From Clostridium sp. CAG:678 (GTDB lineage: Bacteria > Bacillota > Clostridia > Oscillospirales > Acutalibacteraceae), in contig HF991804.1 of NCBI GenBank assembly GCA_000431535.1, forward strand, positions 16,215-80,214: a DNA stretch of 64,000 nt, given 5' to 3'. The first letter of the stretch is position 1, and every line of letters starts with the position of its first letter. This document shows positions 36,531 through 45,023 of the stretch, piece after piece. The notes under the pieces are model-generated. The model was not told where the DNA came from and did no database searches. It saw nothing but the letters and a program-made list of their open reading frames with translations. The position numbers and the translations under genes are program-made.

Positions 36531-38417
36531 TTATACCCCCAGTTCATCGGAGAAGAATTCGTAACTCGTGCGTGTGTCGCTCTCATCTTCCAGATAGGTT
36601 TTAATGCGTTCCAGCCCTTCCTCTTCGCCGTATTTATTCAGTATATCCACAAAATATTCAAATCCCGTGCCTTTGAGCGCCTCGGCAAGCATCAGAAAAT
36701 CATTTCTGTTTTCCGGCTCCAAATATCTTTCATACAAAGAGGCAATTTCATTTTTGTACGGGTCTGCGGTTTGGTTTCCATAGTTTTCTTCAAGGAAACC
36801 GATTTCTGTTGTGATCAATTGATCAGCATTCTGAAAATAAATATTGTAGGCGGAGAGCGCTCCTGTATCCGGCTCAATAAAGATCGTTTTTACACCGCTT
36901 GGCAGGCATTTTGAGCCGTAAAAGGGAGCCGTGTCTTCTTCAATGGTATTGCCGTTTATGCTCGGATCCATATACGGATAGATCACGCGTATACCCTGTT
37001 TGGTTGTGTACTCCGCATAAGCCCCCATAAAGAAGGAGGGATACCCGGTGCCGGAAAAGGTGTTTCTGCCCGTTTCTTCCAGATTGGAATAAACCTTTTG
37101 CAAACTGTTTATTTTAATGTTAAAAACAGTGTTTTCGTTATATTCACAGCGGTAAAAGCCAAGGTTGGCCTTGTCATAAAGCGGCCGCAATCCGCTTTGC
37201 GGCAGATAGGCAAAATAGCCGGGCAGGAAAATGCCCTGCGCGTTTGAATAAAAAACAGGTGAAAAACCGATGTATTTTACCGTGATTTCCGTAGTGTTTC
37301 CGTTTGGCGCAACCGTAAAATGATCTTCTTCCTGCTTAAATTGCAGGGCGTTTCCGTTTTGATCCTTCGCACTTTTGATCTTGTATCCGTGATAAAGGGT
37401 AAATGTATATTCTTCCAGATCCGGCGTATCAATCTTCATCGTTACTTTTGCATGCAGTTTTGTGAAAACGCGCAGATCGGCAGTGTATTCGCTGATCTGA
37501 AACTGTACTTCCCGTTTTGCTTTTTTGCCGTCGGGGTGCTCGTAATAATAAGTGCTGTCCGCCATGGAAGCGGATTCCGCCATATTATCGCTGTCCAGCA
37601 AAACTTTGGATCCGGGCAGAACCGCGGTAAATAGACAAACCGCAGCCAAAACCAAAGCAGCGGCGCTGCGCAGCAGTTTAACGGGCTTTTTTTGGGCAGA
37701 GGTTTTGTAAAACATGACCGTTCCCAACAGAAAGATCCAGAATAAAAGAATACACCATCTTTGCGGCACAAGGGAATTGCCCCAAGCATAAATGGATCTC
37801 CAAGTGAGATCCGGTTCAAAAAATTCAAACAGCCTGAAAAAGTAAGACAGATCAATTTTCGTTATATCATAGATCATGGCGTCTATGCCGGTGATCAGCG
37901 GGCTGCCCAGCAGGGTGATCAGCACCAAAAGCAGGTAGGCGATCAGCCGGTTTGTGAAATTTGCGAAAAACAGCCCGAATACGGCGCCCGTCAGCGGCAC
38001 CAGAAAATAATTCAGCAGCACGGTTGCAAATAACTGCGGCAGAAACGCCGGAAAATTTGTGTCTCCCGCGGCAAAAATAATGCCGTTCAGGATCGCCGCT
38101 GCGGCAAAGAAAAGTGAAACCGTGATCAGCAGTATTTTTGCCTGCGCGGCTATCATGTTTCGCATTCCGCTTTTGGTTGCGCGCAAGCATTCGGACAGAC
38201 CGCTTTTTTTCACTTTAACGCAGTATTCAAACCCTAAAAAGGCAAACACGGCAAACGCATACATGGAAAACGCCAGCGTGTCTTTTTCAAAATCGATATA
38301 ACTCGCTGAATTGCTGTATATGGCAAAAGCAATGTAGGCAAGGATAAAGATGCCATAGATCAGATCCAGATACCAAGCGCGCAGCCAAAGTTTGGCGGCG
38401 GATTTAAAAGGGGTCAT
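36531..38417 (-). CDS. Large ABC transporter permease with extracellular domain
   Basis: A 628-residue membrane protein. Residues about 10-260 hold six to seven helices; a further helix (AAALVLAAVCLFTAVLPG) precedes a ~350-residue extracellular part. The extracellular part starts with a beta-rich segment (QFQISEYTADLRVFTKLHAK, TEITVKYIGF) that recalls the N-terminal sandwich of M1 aminopeptidases, but no HExxH zinc motif is present. Permeases fused to M1-like domains are known in Firmicutes. The start at 38417 is set by a near-perfect GGAGGTGAT 4 bases upstream. Substrate unknown. Confidence 0.65.
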   Translation of the reverse strand: MTPFKSAAKLWLRAWYLDLIYGIFILAYIAFAIYSNSASYIDFEKDTLAFSMYAFAVFAFLGFEYCVKVKKSGLSECLRATKSGMRNMIAAQAKILLITVSLFFAAAAILNGIIFAAGDTNFPAFLPQLFATVLLNYFLVPLTGAVFGLFFANFTNRLIAYLLLVLITLLGSPLITGIDAMIYDITKIDLSYFFRLFEFFEPDLTWRSIYAWGNSLVPQRWCILLFWIFLLGTVMFYKTSAQKKPVKLLRSAAALVLAAVCLFTAVLPGSKVLLDSDNMAESASMADSTYYYEHPDGKKAKREVQFQISEYTADLRVFTKLHAKVTMKIDTPDLEEYTFTLYHGYKIKSAKDQNGNALQFKQEEDHFTVAPNGNTTEITVKYIGFSPVFYSNAQGIFLPGYFAYLPQSGLRPLYDKANLGFYRCEYNENTVFNIKINSLQKVYSNLEETGRNTFSGTGYPSFFMGAYAEYTTKQGIRVIYPYMDPSINGNTIEEDTAPFYGSKCLPSGVKTIFIEPDTGALSAYNIYFQNADQLITTEIGFLEENYGNQTADPYKNEIASLYERYLEPENRNDFLMLAEALKGTGFEYFVDILNKYGEEEGLERIKTYLEDESDTRTSYEFFSDELGV

Positions 38418-38439
38418 CCAATCACCTCCATGCACATGC

Positions 38440-38484
38440 AAAACGGCGCACCGCACCGTTCTGAAAAACGCAGTGCAGTGCGCC
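38440..38484 (-). promoter_or_regulatory. Leader hairpin upstream of the ABC permease gene
   Basis: On the minus strand, CGGCGCACTGCAC and GTGCGGTGCGCCG pair (two mismatches) around a 16-base loop and are followed by TTTT, 23-38 bases before the permease start codon. It could be an attenuator or an mRNA-stabilising hairpin. Confidence 0.45.
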
Positions 38485-38703
38485 GAAATCTGTGATTTAT
38501 ATTGTTATTTCTGATAGAGCCCTGTGCGCGGCAACGCACACTTGGAGATATTGTAATGGTTTTATTATTCTTCTCTTTTATTCTAAAGGAAAAGGATCGG
38601 ATTGTCAACAAATTAACAAAATTACTTCCGGTTTTTATCTGAAATGTAACGAAAAGAACCGCAAATGAACTGCTTATGCTAAGCAGCAGGCACATATATT
38701 TTT

Positions 38704-38722
38704 TTGTTAAGTTGCTAAACAA
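38704..38722 (+). promoter_or_regulatory. Candidate MarR operator
   Basis: Imperfect 19-bp inverted repeat TTGTTAAGTTGCTAAACAA (half-sites TTGTTAAG and TTGTTTAG) ending 3 bases before the -35 of the MarR-suf promoter. The location suits autoregulation. Confidence 0.5.
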
Positions 38723-38725
38723 TAC

Positions 38726-38754
38726 TTGACAAGTGCATACCGCCGCGCTATAAT
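38726..38754 (+). promoter_or_regulatory. Promoter of the MarR-sufC-sufB operon
   Basis: Perfect TTGACA (38726-38731) and TATAAT (38749-38754) with a 17-base spacer; start codon 26 bases downstream of the -10. Confidence 0.88.
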
Positions 38755-38779
38755 ATGGAAAAAAAGGGGGAACGCGCCT

Positions 38780-39283
38780 ATGCAGTGCGAAATATCAAGA
38801 AATTTTTTTGATATGGTTGATGAGATTTTTGCCGAGCAAAAGCAGCCGGTGGACTGCGGCGGCAAGTTTCGGCTTTACCGCTCTGAGATCAATTTGCTTG
38901 AACTGATCGGCAGCTGCCCGGACGCGAATGTGAGCGAGCTTTCCGCCAGATCCGCCGTTACCAAAAGCGCGGTAACGCAGATCAGCGTTAAACTTTGTGA
39001 AAAAGGGCTGATAGAAACCTATAAAAGCCTCCATAATAAAAAAGAAAAATATTTCCGCTTAACGCCGGCGGGTCTGGAGGCCAAGGCGCAGTATGAGGAA
39101 ATGAACAAACAGGCCGCGGCAAAGATGCGTAGTTATCTCTGCGCCCTGAGCATAGAGGAAAAAAAGACGATCATGGATTTTATCCGCGCGGCAAAGGAAT
39201 ATATGCCGGCGTACAGTTTTGCCTGTTCGCATGCGGACGATCAGAAAGCGCCGTGCCTTGCGGCGCATGAAAAGGAGTTTTAA
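38780..39283 (+). CDS. MarR-family regulator of the Suf operon
   Basis: A 167-residue winged-helix regulator: ANVSELSARSAVTKSAVTQI (recognition helix), SVKLCEKGLIETYKSLHNKK and EKYFRLTPAGLEAKAQYEE (wing). Near its C terminus are Cys residues (FACSHADDQKAPC) that could sense redox or bind a cluster, but this is speculation. Start at ATG 38780 with AAGGGGG 9-16 bases upstream; the longer frame from 38726 would begin inside the -35 box. Its stop is 2 bases before sufC. Confidence 0.85.
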   Translation: MQCEISRNFFDMVDEIFAEQKQPVDCGGKFRLYRSEINLLELIGSCPDANVSELSARSAVTKSAVTQISVKLCEKGLIETYKSLHNKKEKYFRLTPAGLEAKAQYEEMNKQAAAKMRSYLCALSIEEKKTIMDFIRAAKEYMPAYSFACSHADDQKAPCLAAHEKEF

Positions 39284-39285
39284 AG

Positions 39286-40029
39286 ATGCTGGAACTGAAA
39301 AATATTTCTTTTTCCGTTGAGGATGAGGCAAATAAAAAGCAAAAAGAGATCTTGAATCATATCAATCTTACCGTTGATAAAGACAGTTTTGTTGTGATTA
39401 CCGGCCCTAACGGCGGCGGCAAATCCACGCTTGCCAAGATTATTATGGGCATTGAAAAGCCCACCTCTGGGCAGATCCTGTATAAAGGGCAGGATATTAC
39501 AGGTCTGGATATCAACGAACGTGCCAAACTGGGCATCGGGTTTGCTTTTCAGCAGCCGGTGCGCTTTAAGGGGCTTACCGTGCGCGATCTTCTGAGCCTT
39601 GCCGTAAACCGGGCGGTGGATACGCACGAACTCTGCGGCTATCTTTCCGAAGTGGGGCTGTGTGCCGCCGATTATATCAACCGTGAGATCAACGCCAGCC
39701 TTTCCGGCGGCGAATTAAAGCGCATTGAGATCGCGATGCTCATGGCGCGCGGGGTGGATTTTTCCTTGTTTGACGAGCCGGAGGCGGGAATCGATCTCTG
39801 GAGTTTCAACAATCTGATCGCGGTTTTTGAAAAACTGCGGGATACCAAGCACGGCGCGGTTGTGATCATTTCACATCAGGAAAGGATTCTGGAGATTGCG
39901 GATAAGATCGTGGTTGTTTCCGGCGGAGAGATCACTGCCGAAGGCCCGAAAGAAGAGATCCTGCCGGAACTGCTTTCCGATTCCAGCGCGTGCAAGTTTT
40001 ATAAAGCAAGGAGGAGCGGCAATGACTGA
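39286..40029 (+). CDS. sufC: Fe-S cluster assembly ATPase SufC
   Basis: ABC-type soluble ATPase of the SUF scaffold complex; 247 residues. Walker A ITGPNGGGKSTLAKIIMG, Q-loop AFQQPVRFKGL, signature ASLSGGELKRIEIAMLMARG and Walker B FSLFDEPEAGIDLWSFNNL; the EAGID context with ISHQERIL is SufC-like. It overlaps the next gene by 8 bases, so SufC and SufB are made together. Confidence 0.9.
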   Translation: MLELKNISFSVEDEANKKQKEILNHINLTVDKDSFVVITGPNGGGKSTLAKIIMGIEKPTSGQILYKGQDITGLDINERAKLGIGFAFQQPVRFKGLTVRDLLSLAVNRAVDTHELCGYLSEVGLCAADYINREINASLSGGELKRIEIAMLMARGVDFSLFDEPEAGIDLWSFNNLIAVFEKLRDTKHGAVVIISHQERILEIADKIVVVSGGEITAEGPKEEILPELLSDSSACKFYKARRSGND

Positions 40030-40954
40030 TATTAAGAATAACCCGATTTTGGGCGGACTGCTTAAGACCATAGCCGGCATTGCAGACACGCCCAAGGGCG
40101 CATACAATATAAGAGTGGACGGCAAAGGCATCGGCCGCCAGAGCACAAAAAATATAGAGATCGTTCCCAAGCCGGAGGGCAAGGGCATAGAAATCTATGT
40201 TAAGCCGGGCACCAAGGGCGAATATGTGCATATTCCCGTTGTGGTGGATCAAAGCGGCTTTCAGGATCTGGTGTATAACGATTTTTACATCGGGGATGAT
40301 TCCGATGTGGATATCATCGCCGGCTGCGGCATTCACAATGACGGCGAGCATCTTTCCCAGCATGACGGCATCCATACATTCCATGTTGGCAAAAACGCAA
40401 AGGTGCGCTATGTGGAAAAGCATTACGGTGAGGGCAACGGCAGCGGAGAGCGCGTTCTGAACCCGGTAACGGTGGTGCATCTGGAAAAAGGCGCCTATCT
40501 GGAGATGGAAACCGTGCAGATCGAGGGCGTGGACTCCACAAAGCGTGTTACAAACGCGGATCTGAAAGAAGACGCCCGCTTGGTTATTAAAGAAAAGATC
40601 ATGACCAGCGGCAGCCAGACGGCAACAACGGATTTTACCGTTGAGCTTAACGGCAACAATTCCAGCGCGGAGATCAGTTCCCGCTCCGTCGCAAAGGGCA
40701 ATTCCAAGCAGGAATTCTATTCCGCCCTGCACGGCAACGCGGAGTGCGCCGGTCATTCTGAGTGCGATTCCATTATTATGGAAAACGGCTTTGTAAAATC
40801 CGTGCCGGAGATCATTGCAAACGATGTAAATGCCTCTCTGATCCACGAGGCGGCGATCGGCAAGATCGCGGGCGAACAGATCACAAAACTGATGACCCTT
40901 GGCCTTTCTCACGAAGAGGCGGAGGCGCAGATCGTAAAAGGCTTTTTAAAGTAA
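40022..40954 (+). CDS. sufB: SufB/SufD-family scaffold protein (minimal SMS-type)
   Basis: A 310-residue SufBD-fold protein, shorter than usual SufB (about 460-480). Family blocks include VDIIAGCGIHNDGEHLSQHD, AKVRYVEKHYGEG, DFTVELNGNNSSAEISSRSV and, near the end, PEIIANDVNASLIHEAAIGK and SHEEAEAQIVKGFL. The start at 40022 follows GGAG 6 bases upstream and overlaps sufC. No sufS, sufU or sufD is nearby, so scaffold and ATPase form a two-gene unit under a MarR regulator. This resembles the minimal SmsCB-type pair described for anaerobes and archaea. Confidence 0.88.
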   Translation: MTDIKNNPILGGLLKTIAGIADTPKGAYNIRVDGKGIGRQSTKNIEIVPKPEGKGIEIYVKPGTKGEYVHIPVVVDQSGFQDLVYNDFYIGDDSDVDIIAGCGIHNDGEHLSQHDGIHTFHVGKNAKVRYVEKHYGEGNGSGERVLNPVTVVHLEKGAYLEMETVQIEGVDSTKRVTNADLKEDARLVIKEKIMTSGSQTATTDFTVELNGNNSSAEISSRSVAKGNSKQEFYSALHGNAECAGHSECDSIIMENGFVKSVPEIIANDVNASLIHEAAIGKIAGEQITKLMTLGLSHEEAEAQIVKGFLK

Positions 40955-40989
40955 AAGCTGAGAAACGCAGGCGGATGAGCATGTATAAA

Positions 40990-41028
40990 AAAGAACACCC
41001 GGTCAGATTGTGTCTGATCGGGTGTTTC
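40990..41028. terminator. Terminator after sufB (also facing degV)
   Basis: GAACACCCGGTCAGA pairs with TCTGATCGGGTGTTTC around TTGTG; T-rich DNA follows on the plus strand and A-rich on the other side. Confidence 0.82.
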
Positions 41029-41071
41029 TGTATTTTTAAAATCATATCTTAATTTTGTTTCGCGCAAAAAT

Positions 41072-41923
41072 TTACTTTCTCATATAAAATACGGCAAATG
41101 TTTTAGGCCCGCAGTGGGAGGAAATGGTGCAGCCGGCGTCTGCGGTCAGGATCTCCTTGAAATCCGCCTTGCCGCTGGCAACGCCTTTTGCAAATGCGGT
41201 GATTTCACCGGCAACGCTGCCGGAATTCGCAATAATAATACGGTCTGTATCCATTTTTGCGGCGTTTGCAAAGGTGTCGTTCACATACTGCCTGTAAACA
41301 TTCTCTATTTTGCCGCGGTATTTCTTTATAACGTCCATTGTGCCGTCCGCCGGGTCAACGCCGATCACAGGCTTTATGCCAAGCACGTTTGCGCCGAATC
41401 TTGCAACCGCGCTGCATCTGCCGCCTTTATAAAGATAAACCAAATTATCCAGCACAAAGGTGGCGTGCACTTTAGGCACAAGGGATCGAATGCGGTTTGC
41501 AATCTTTTTTGCGTCAAAGTCTTTGTCCCTTAAATCACACGCTTTCAGCACAAGCAGCCCCATGCCGCCGCACAGGTTTTTGGAATCCACAACATGCACA
41601 TTGCTGAAATCACCCGCCGCCGTAACTGCGTTCTGATAACTGGATGAGATCGCGCTGGAAAGGCTGATGTGTACAACGCTGTCCCCCTGCCGGCTTGCCG
41701 CGCTGAACACCTCATAATAGGACGCAGGCGAAACCGCCGCGGTCTTGGGCATTTCACCCGTTTTAGACACATGGGCGTAGATATCGTCCCGCGTGATCTC
41801 CTCGCCGTCCAAATAGGATTCGCTGCCAAGCAGAATAGAAAGCGGCGTTATTTTGATGTTTCTTGATTCAATTATATCTTTCGGCAGATCGCAGGTTGAG
41901 TCTGCCGTAATGATAACGCTCAT
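41072..41923 (-). CDS. DegV family fatty-acid-binding protein
   Basis: A 283-residue DegV protein: SVIITADSTCDLPKDIIESR at the N terminus, PKTAAVSPASYYEVF, HISLSSAISSSYQNA and LYKGGRCSA. The family binds fatty acids; some members (FakB) present them to FakA kinase for phospholipid synthesis. No fakA gene is nearby. Start at 41923 set by AAAGGAG 9-15 bases upstream. Confidence 0.92.
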   Translation of the reverse strand: MSVIITADSTCDLPKDIIESRNIKITPLSILLGSESYLDGEEITRDDIYAHVSKTGEMPKTAAVSPASYYEVFSAASRQGDSVVHISLSSAISSSYQNAVTAAGDFSNVHVVDSKNLCGGMGLLVLKACDLRDKDFDAKKIANRIRSLVPKVHATFVLDNLVYLYKGGRCSAVARFGANVLGIKPVIGVDPADGTMDVIKKYRGKIENVYRQYVNDTFANAAKMDTDRIIIANSGSVAGEITAFAKGVASGKADFKEILTADAGCTISSHCGPKTFAVFYMRK

Positions 41924-42039
41924 TGCCGCTGCTCCTTTGCAGATATTAATGCGCATTATACCATAAGATCGTTAAAAATTCAACAAATACGCTTTATTAT
42001 CATACCCATTTTATAAAAAATTAAGATTTAAAAATTGCG

Positions 42040-42930
42040 CTACCTTTGCGGCGCGGCTGCGGCAAGTTCTTCCAAAGGCGCGTAAACCACGCTTTTTGCC
42101 CTGATACTTAACGTGTCGTTTCGCAGTTCAATGCCCACGGTTATGTTGCCGATCTGCTGTTCGTCTGCATTTTTATATAAAGCGTAAACCGGGATCTGCG
42201 CATGCGCTACATTTTCATCTTCATCATAGCTTATCACTGCCGGAGCCAGCCGGATGGAGTCCACATCGGCGTAGCTGCCGTCCTGCGCTCTGGGCGCATT
42301 GGTGTAATAGGCGCGGAATTCCGGCAGCGCAAGGCCGGTTTGCGCGTCAAACTGCACATTTGTTGTGCTGTAATCCATAACGAACTGCAAAAGGTTTGGG
42401 TATGCCTGCGGCCGGCTCAGATAGCATGTTACGATGCCGTTGAAATAGGCAAGCCAGTTTTCGGCGTTTGTGTAGTGCACGGTATACGGATCTTTTCCGC
42501 CGCTTTCGGAAGGCGTAAGCACATACAGCCCGTAAAGCGGCTGTGTTTCGTCAGAACCGGCGGGGGTTTCCTCGTCAAGAAGAATAATATCCGCTCTGCC
42601 GTTTTGGTCAAAATCCTGCAGGTAAACCCTGGTGTTTGTGCTGCCGAAGTTTTCGTTCCAGTCTGCAAACTCCGCCTCGGTATCGCCGTGCACGATAATG
42701 GCGTAATCGCCGTCTTTATAAACGGAAACGCCGTCATTTTCCGCAATCAGCGTTCGTTTGCCTGTTTTTTGCGGCCCCTGCCCGTTTACATTGTAACTGG
42801 TGCTCTGCGCCGTTGCCTGCTCCAGAGAGGGTTTGTATACCTTATTATAATAGAATACGCCTGCCGCGGTCAGCACAATCAGCACTGCGGCAAGGATCCA
42901 TATGCCGGCAACTCCTCTTTTTCTGTTCAT
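42040..42930 (-). CDS. Membrane-anchored protein of unknown function
   Basis: A 296-residue protein with a short basic N terminus, one membrane helix (about residues 8-28, IWILAAVLIVLTAAGVFYY) and an extracytoplasmic domain. The region VYLQDFDQNGRADIILLDEE resembles an FG-GAP/VCBS-like calcium-binding loop. No enzyme motif is recognised. It starts 4 bases after the stop of the HAD phosphatase gene, with GGGGA 8-12 bases upstream, and is the last gene of a short minus-strand series. Confidence 0.65.
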   Translation of the reverse strand: MNRKRGVAGIWILAAVLIVLTAAGVFYYNKVYKPSLEQATAQSTSYNVNGQGPQKTGKRTLIAENDGVSVYKDGDYAIIVHGDTEAEFADWNENFGSTNTRVYLQDFDQNGRADIILLDEETPAGSDETQPLYGLYVLTPSESGGKDPYTVHYTNAENWLAYFNGIVTCYLSRPQAYPNLLQFVMDYSTTNVQFDAQTGLALPEFRAYYTNAPRAQDGSYADVDSIRLAPAVISYDEDENVAHAQIPVYALYKNADEQQIGNITVGIELRNDTLSIRAKSVVYAPLEELAAAAPQR

Positions 42931-42934
42931 CAGA

Positions 42935-43525
42935 TCATTCCCCGTATTTTTCGCTGTAGTTAAACACAACGCGCTTTCCGTGCTCTATATGATAGCAATT
43001 GCCGCAGGCAAGCGAAAAAATGTATTTATCGTGCCTGTAAGAATCGGAATACACGTCCATTACTTTTATGTTATCTTTGCCGAATTTTTCATAAAGGCGG
43101 CGCACTTTTTCTTTTCCGCGGCAGTTTTCGCCCACGATGGCGCCGGTTTTTTCGCTGTGCCGTGTGCAGATCAGGTAGTCAAATTTTGCCCGTTTCGCAA
43201 TTTCATCCAGCAGAAAATCCGGCGAAGCGCTTATGATAACGCCTTTTCGCTTTCTTTCAAAAAACCACGGATAAAGCTGCTTTTCATGCCTGTTCCAGAA
43301 TCCGTTTACCGCCTTTTTCAGCGGAATCATCGGTGTAAACAGAAAACACACTTTTTTAAATGCGGTAAATGAGATGATCCTGCACACCATCAGAATAAGC
43401 GCTGCGATGATGACGGGCGTCAGAATAAGGATCCACGGGTAATGCAGCAGGCAGTAGCCTATAAACAGCGAACCGCTGTCAAACGGCACAAGGGTTTTGT
43501 CAAAATCATAAATATCCAGTTCCAA
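42935..43525 (-). CDS. HAD-family phosphatase (HAD-IB, SerB-like)
   Basis: Haloacid-dehalogenase fold protein of about 196 residues. Motif I is DIYDFDKTLVPFDSGS; motif II lies in GVIISASPDFLL; the Lys and acidic motifs are in RGKEKVRRLYEKFG and MDVYSDSYRHDK. Two hydrophobic helices (WILILTPVIIAALILMVCRI region) suggest membrane association. The start is uncertain: TTG 43525, 1 base after the dCMP deaminase stop with GGAG upstream, is preferred; ATG 43576 would overlap that gene by 50 bases. Substrate unknown. Confidence 0.8.
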   Translation of the reverse strand: MELDIYDFDKTLVPFDSGSLFIGYCLLHYPWILILTPVIIAALILMVCRIISFTAFKKVCFLFTPMIPLKKAVNGFWNRHEKQLYPWFFERKRKGVIISASPDFLLDEIAKRAKFDYLICTRHSEKTGAIVGENCRGKEKVRRLYEKFGKDNIKVMDVYSDSYRHDKYIFSLACGNCYHIEHGKRVVFNYSEKYGE

Positions 43526-43526
43526 A

Positions 43527-44033
43527 TCAAATTTTCTCCGCTTCAAAATCAATTTCCAGTTTTTTGCTGCTTTCAAATTTGGTCAGTTTCACCCCGGCGG
43601 CGTCAAGCATCCGCCTGCTGGCGCGGTTGTTATCCGTGTCATAATATTTATCGCTTATGTAAATGATCTCTTTAATGCCCGCCTGAATAATCGCCTTTGC
43701 GCATTCGTTGCAGGGGAAAAGGGCAACATAGATCCGGGAGCCTTTCACGCCGATCCCGTTTGAGTTTAAAATAGCGTTCAGTTCCGCGTGGCACACGAAG
43801 GGGTATTTTGTGTCATTCTGATTGTCCGCCTTGCGTTCCCAGGGAAAATCCTCGTCCGAACAGCCGCGCGGAAATCCGTTGTAGCCCACGCTTACGATCC
43901 GGTTATCGTCATTTACGATGCAGGCGCCCACCTGTGTATTCGGATCTTTGCTGCGCATTGCGGAAAGCAGCGCAACGCCCATAAAATATTCGTCCCATGA
44001 AATATAGTCTTCTCTTTTCGCCAAACCAAACAC
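43527..44033 (-). CDS. Deoxycytidylate deaminase (ComEB-like)
   Basis: Zinc enzyme that deaminates dCMP to dUMP for thymidylate supply; 168 residues. The N terminus [20 protein letters not shown] and NTQVGACIV, the zinc/catalytic motif [11 protein letters not shown] and [13 protein letters not shown] are all present. Family-typical length. Confidence 0.94.
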   Translation of the reverse strand: MFGLAKREDYISWDEYFMGVALLSAMRSKDPNTQVGACIVNDDNRIVSVGYNGFPRGCSDEDFPWERKADNQNDTKYPFVCHAELNAILNSNGIGVKGSRIYVALFPCNECAKAIIQAGIKEIIYISDKYYDTDNNRASRRMLDAAGVKLTKFESSKKLEIDFEAEKI

Positions 44034-44057
44034 CCTTTCGTATTTCCGTAAAATTCA

Positions 44058-44088
44058 AATAAGCCGCACTTGAAACGCGCGGCTTTAT
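44058..44088 (-). terminator. Terminator after the Mrp gene
   Basis: On the minus strand AAGCCGCG and a complementary TGCGGCTT pair around CGTTTCAAG, followed by ATTTGAATTTT. Confidence 0.7.
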
Positions 44089-44094
44089 GCTCTG

Positions 44095-44919
44095 TTATTT
44101 GCCCTCCAGTGCGCTTACGAACGCATCCAGTTCGCTCAGGTGCGCTTCTTCCACTCTGCCTTCGTCCACCATGCGGTTGATCTTGGGGTCGATCGGCAGT
44201 TTCGCAAGCACGGGAATGCCCAGTTCCCCGGCAGTTTCGTCTATTTTTGATCTGCCGAACAGCTCGTGCTTTTTGCCGCAGTCCGGGCAAACGAAATAGC
44301 TCATGTTCTCCACCACGCCAAGCACGGGGATATGCATCAGCTTTGCCATGTTAAACGCTTTGTTAACGATCATTTTAACCAGATCCTGCGGCGTGGAAAC
44401 GATCACGATCCCGTCCACCGGCAGGCTCTGAAATACGGTAAGCGCAACGTCGCCCGTTCCCGGCGGCATATCCACAAACAGATAATCCAGTTCGCCCCAG
44501 CGCACTTCTGTCCAAAACTGTTCCACAACGCCGCTGATCACCGGCCCGCGCCAAACAACCGGGGATTCCTCGCTTTCCAGCAGCATGTTTATGCTCATAA
44601 CCTTGATGCCGGTCTTTGTAATATTGGGCAGTAAAAATTCGCTGTCCTGCTTTGCTCTTTGGGAAACGCCGAAAGATTTGGGTACGGACGGGCCGGTGAT
44701 ATCCGCGTCCAGCACGCCCACTTTCAGCCCTGCCTTTGCGCAGGCAGAGGCAAGCAGGCAGGTAACCAGGCTTTTGCCGACGCCGCCTTTGCCGCTGACA
44801 ACGCCGATCACTTTTTTAATATGGGAAGCCTTATTCATCGGCTTTAAAAAACTTTGCGGCTCTTTCCTTTCCCCGCAGTTCTGCGCGCAGGAAGAGCAGT
44901 CATGACTGCATTCGGCCAT
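44095..44919 (-). CDS. mrp: Mrp/NBP35-family Fe-S cluster carrier ATPase
   Basis: P-loop ATPase that binds and hands over [4Fe-4S] clusters; 274 residues. Cys-rich N terminus (CSHDCSSCAQNC), deviant Walker A VVSGKGGVGKSLVT, switch VDMPPGTGDVALT and the cluster-binding CxxC in FVCPDCGKK. The start at 44919 is favoured because GGAG lies 9 bases before it and touches the ATG at 44928. With the SufC-SufB pair 4 kb to the left, it may be part of the cell's Fe-S delivery set. Confidence 0.93.
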   Translation of the reverse strand: MAECSHDCSSCAQNCGERKEPQSFLKPMNKASHIKKVIGVVSGKGGVGKSLVTCLLASACAKAGLKVGVLDADITGPSVPKSFGVSQRAKQDSEFLLPNITKTGIKVMSINMLLESEESPVVWRGPVISGVVEQFWTEVRWGELDYLFVDMPPGTGDVALTVFQSLPVDGIVIVSTPQDLVKMIVNKAFNMAKLMHIPVLGVVENMSYFVCPDCGKKHELFGRSKIDETAGELGIPVLAKLPIDPKINRMVDEGRVEEAHLSELDAFVSALEGK

Positions 44920-45023
44920 TTCAAACATCTCCGTAAATTTTTTAGTTTATAAATATTATAAACTTTTTTAGGGATTATAGCATATAAAAACACTTTTATC
45001 AATAGCTGCGGCAAAACTGCGTG

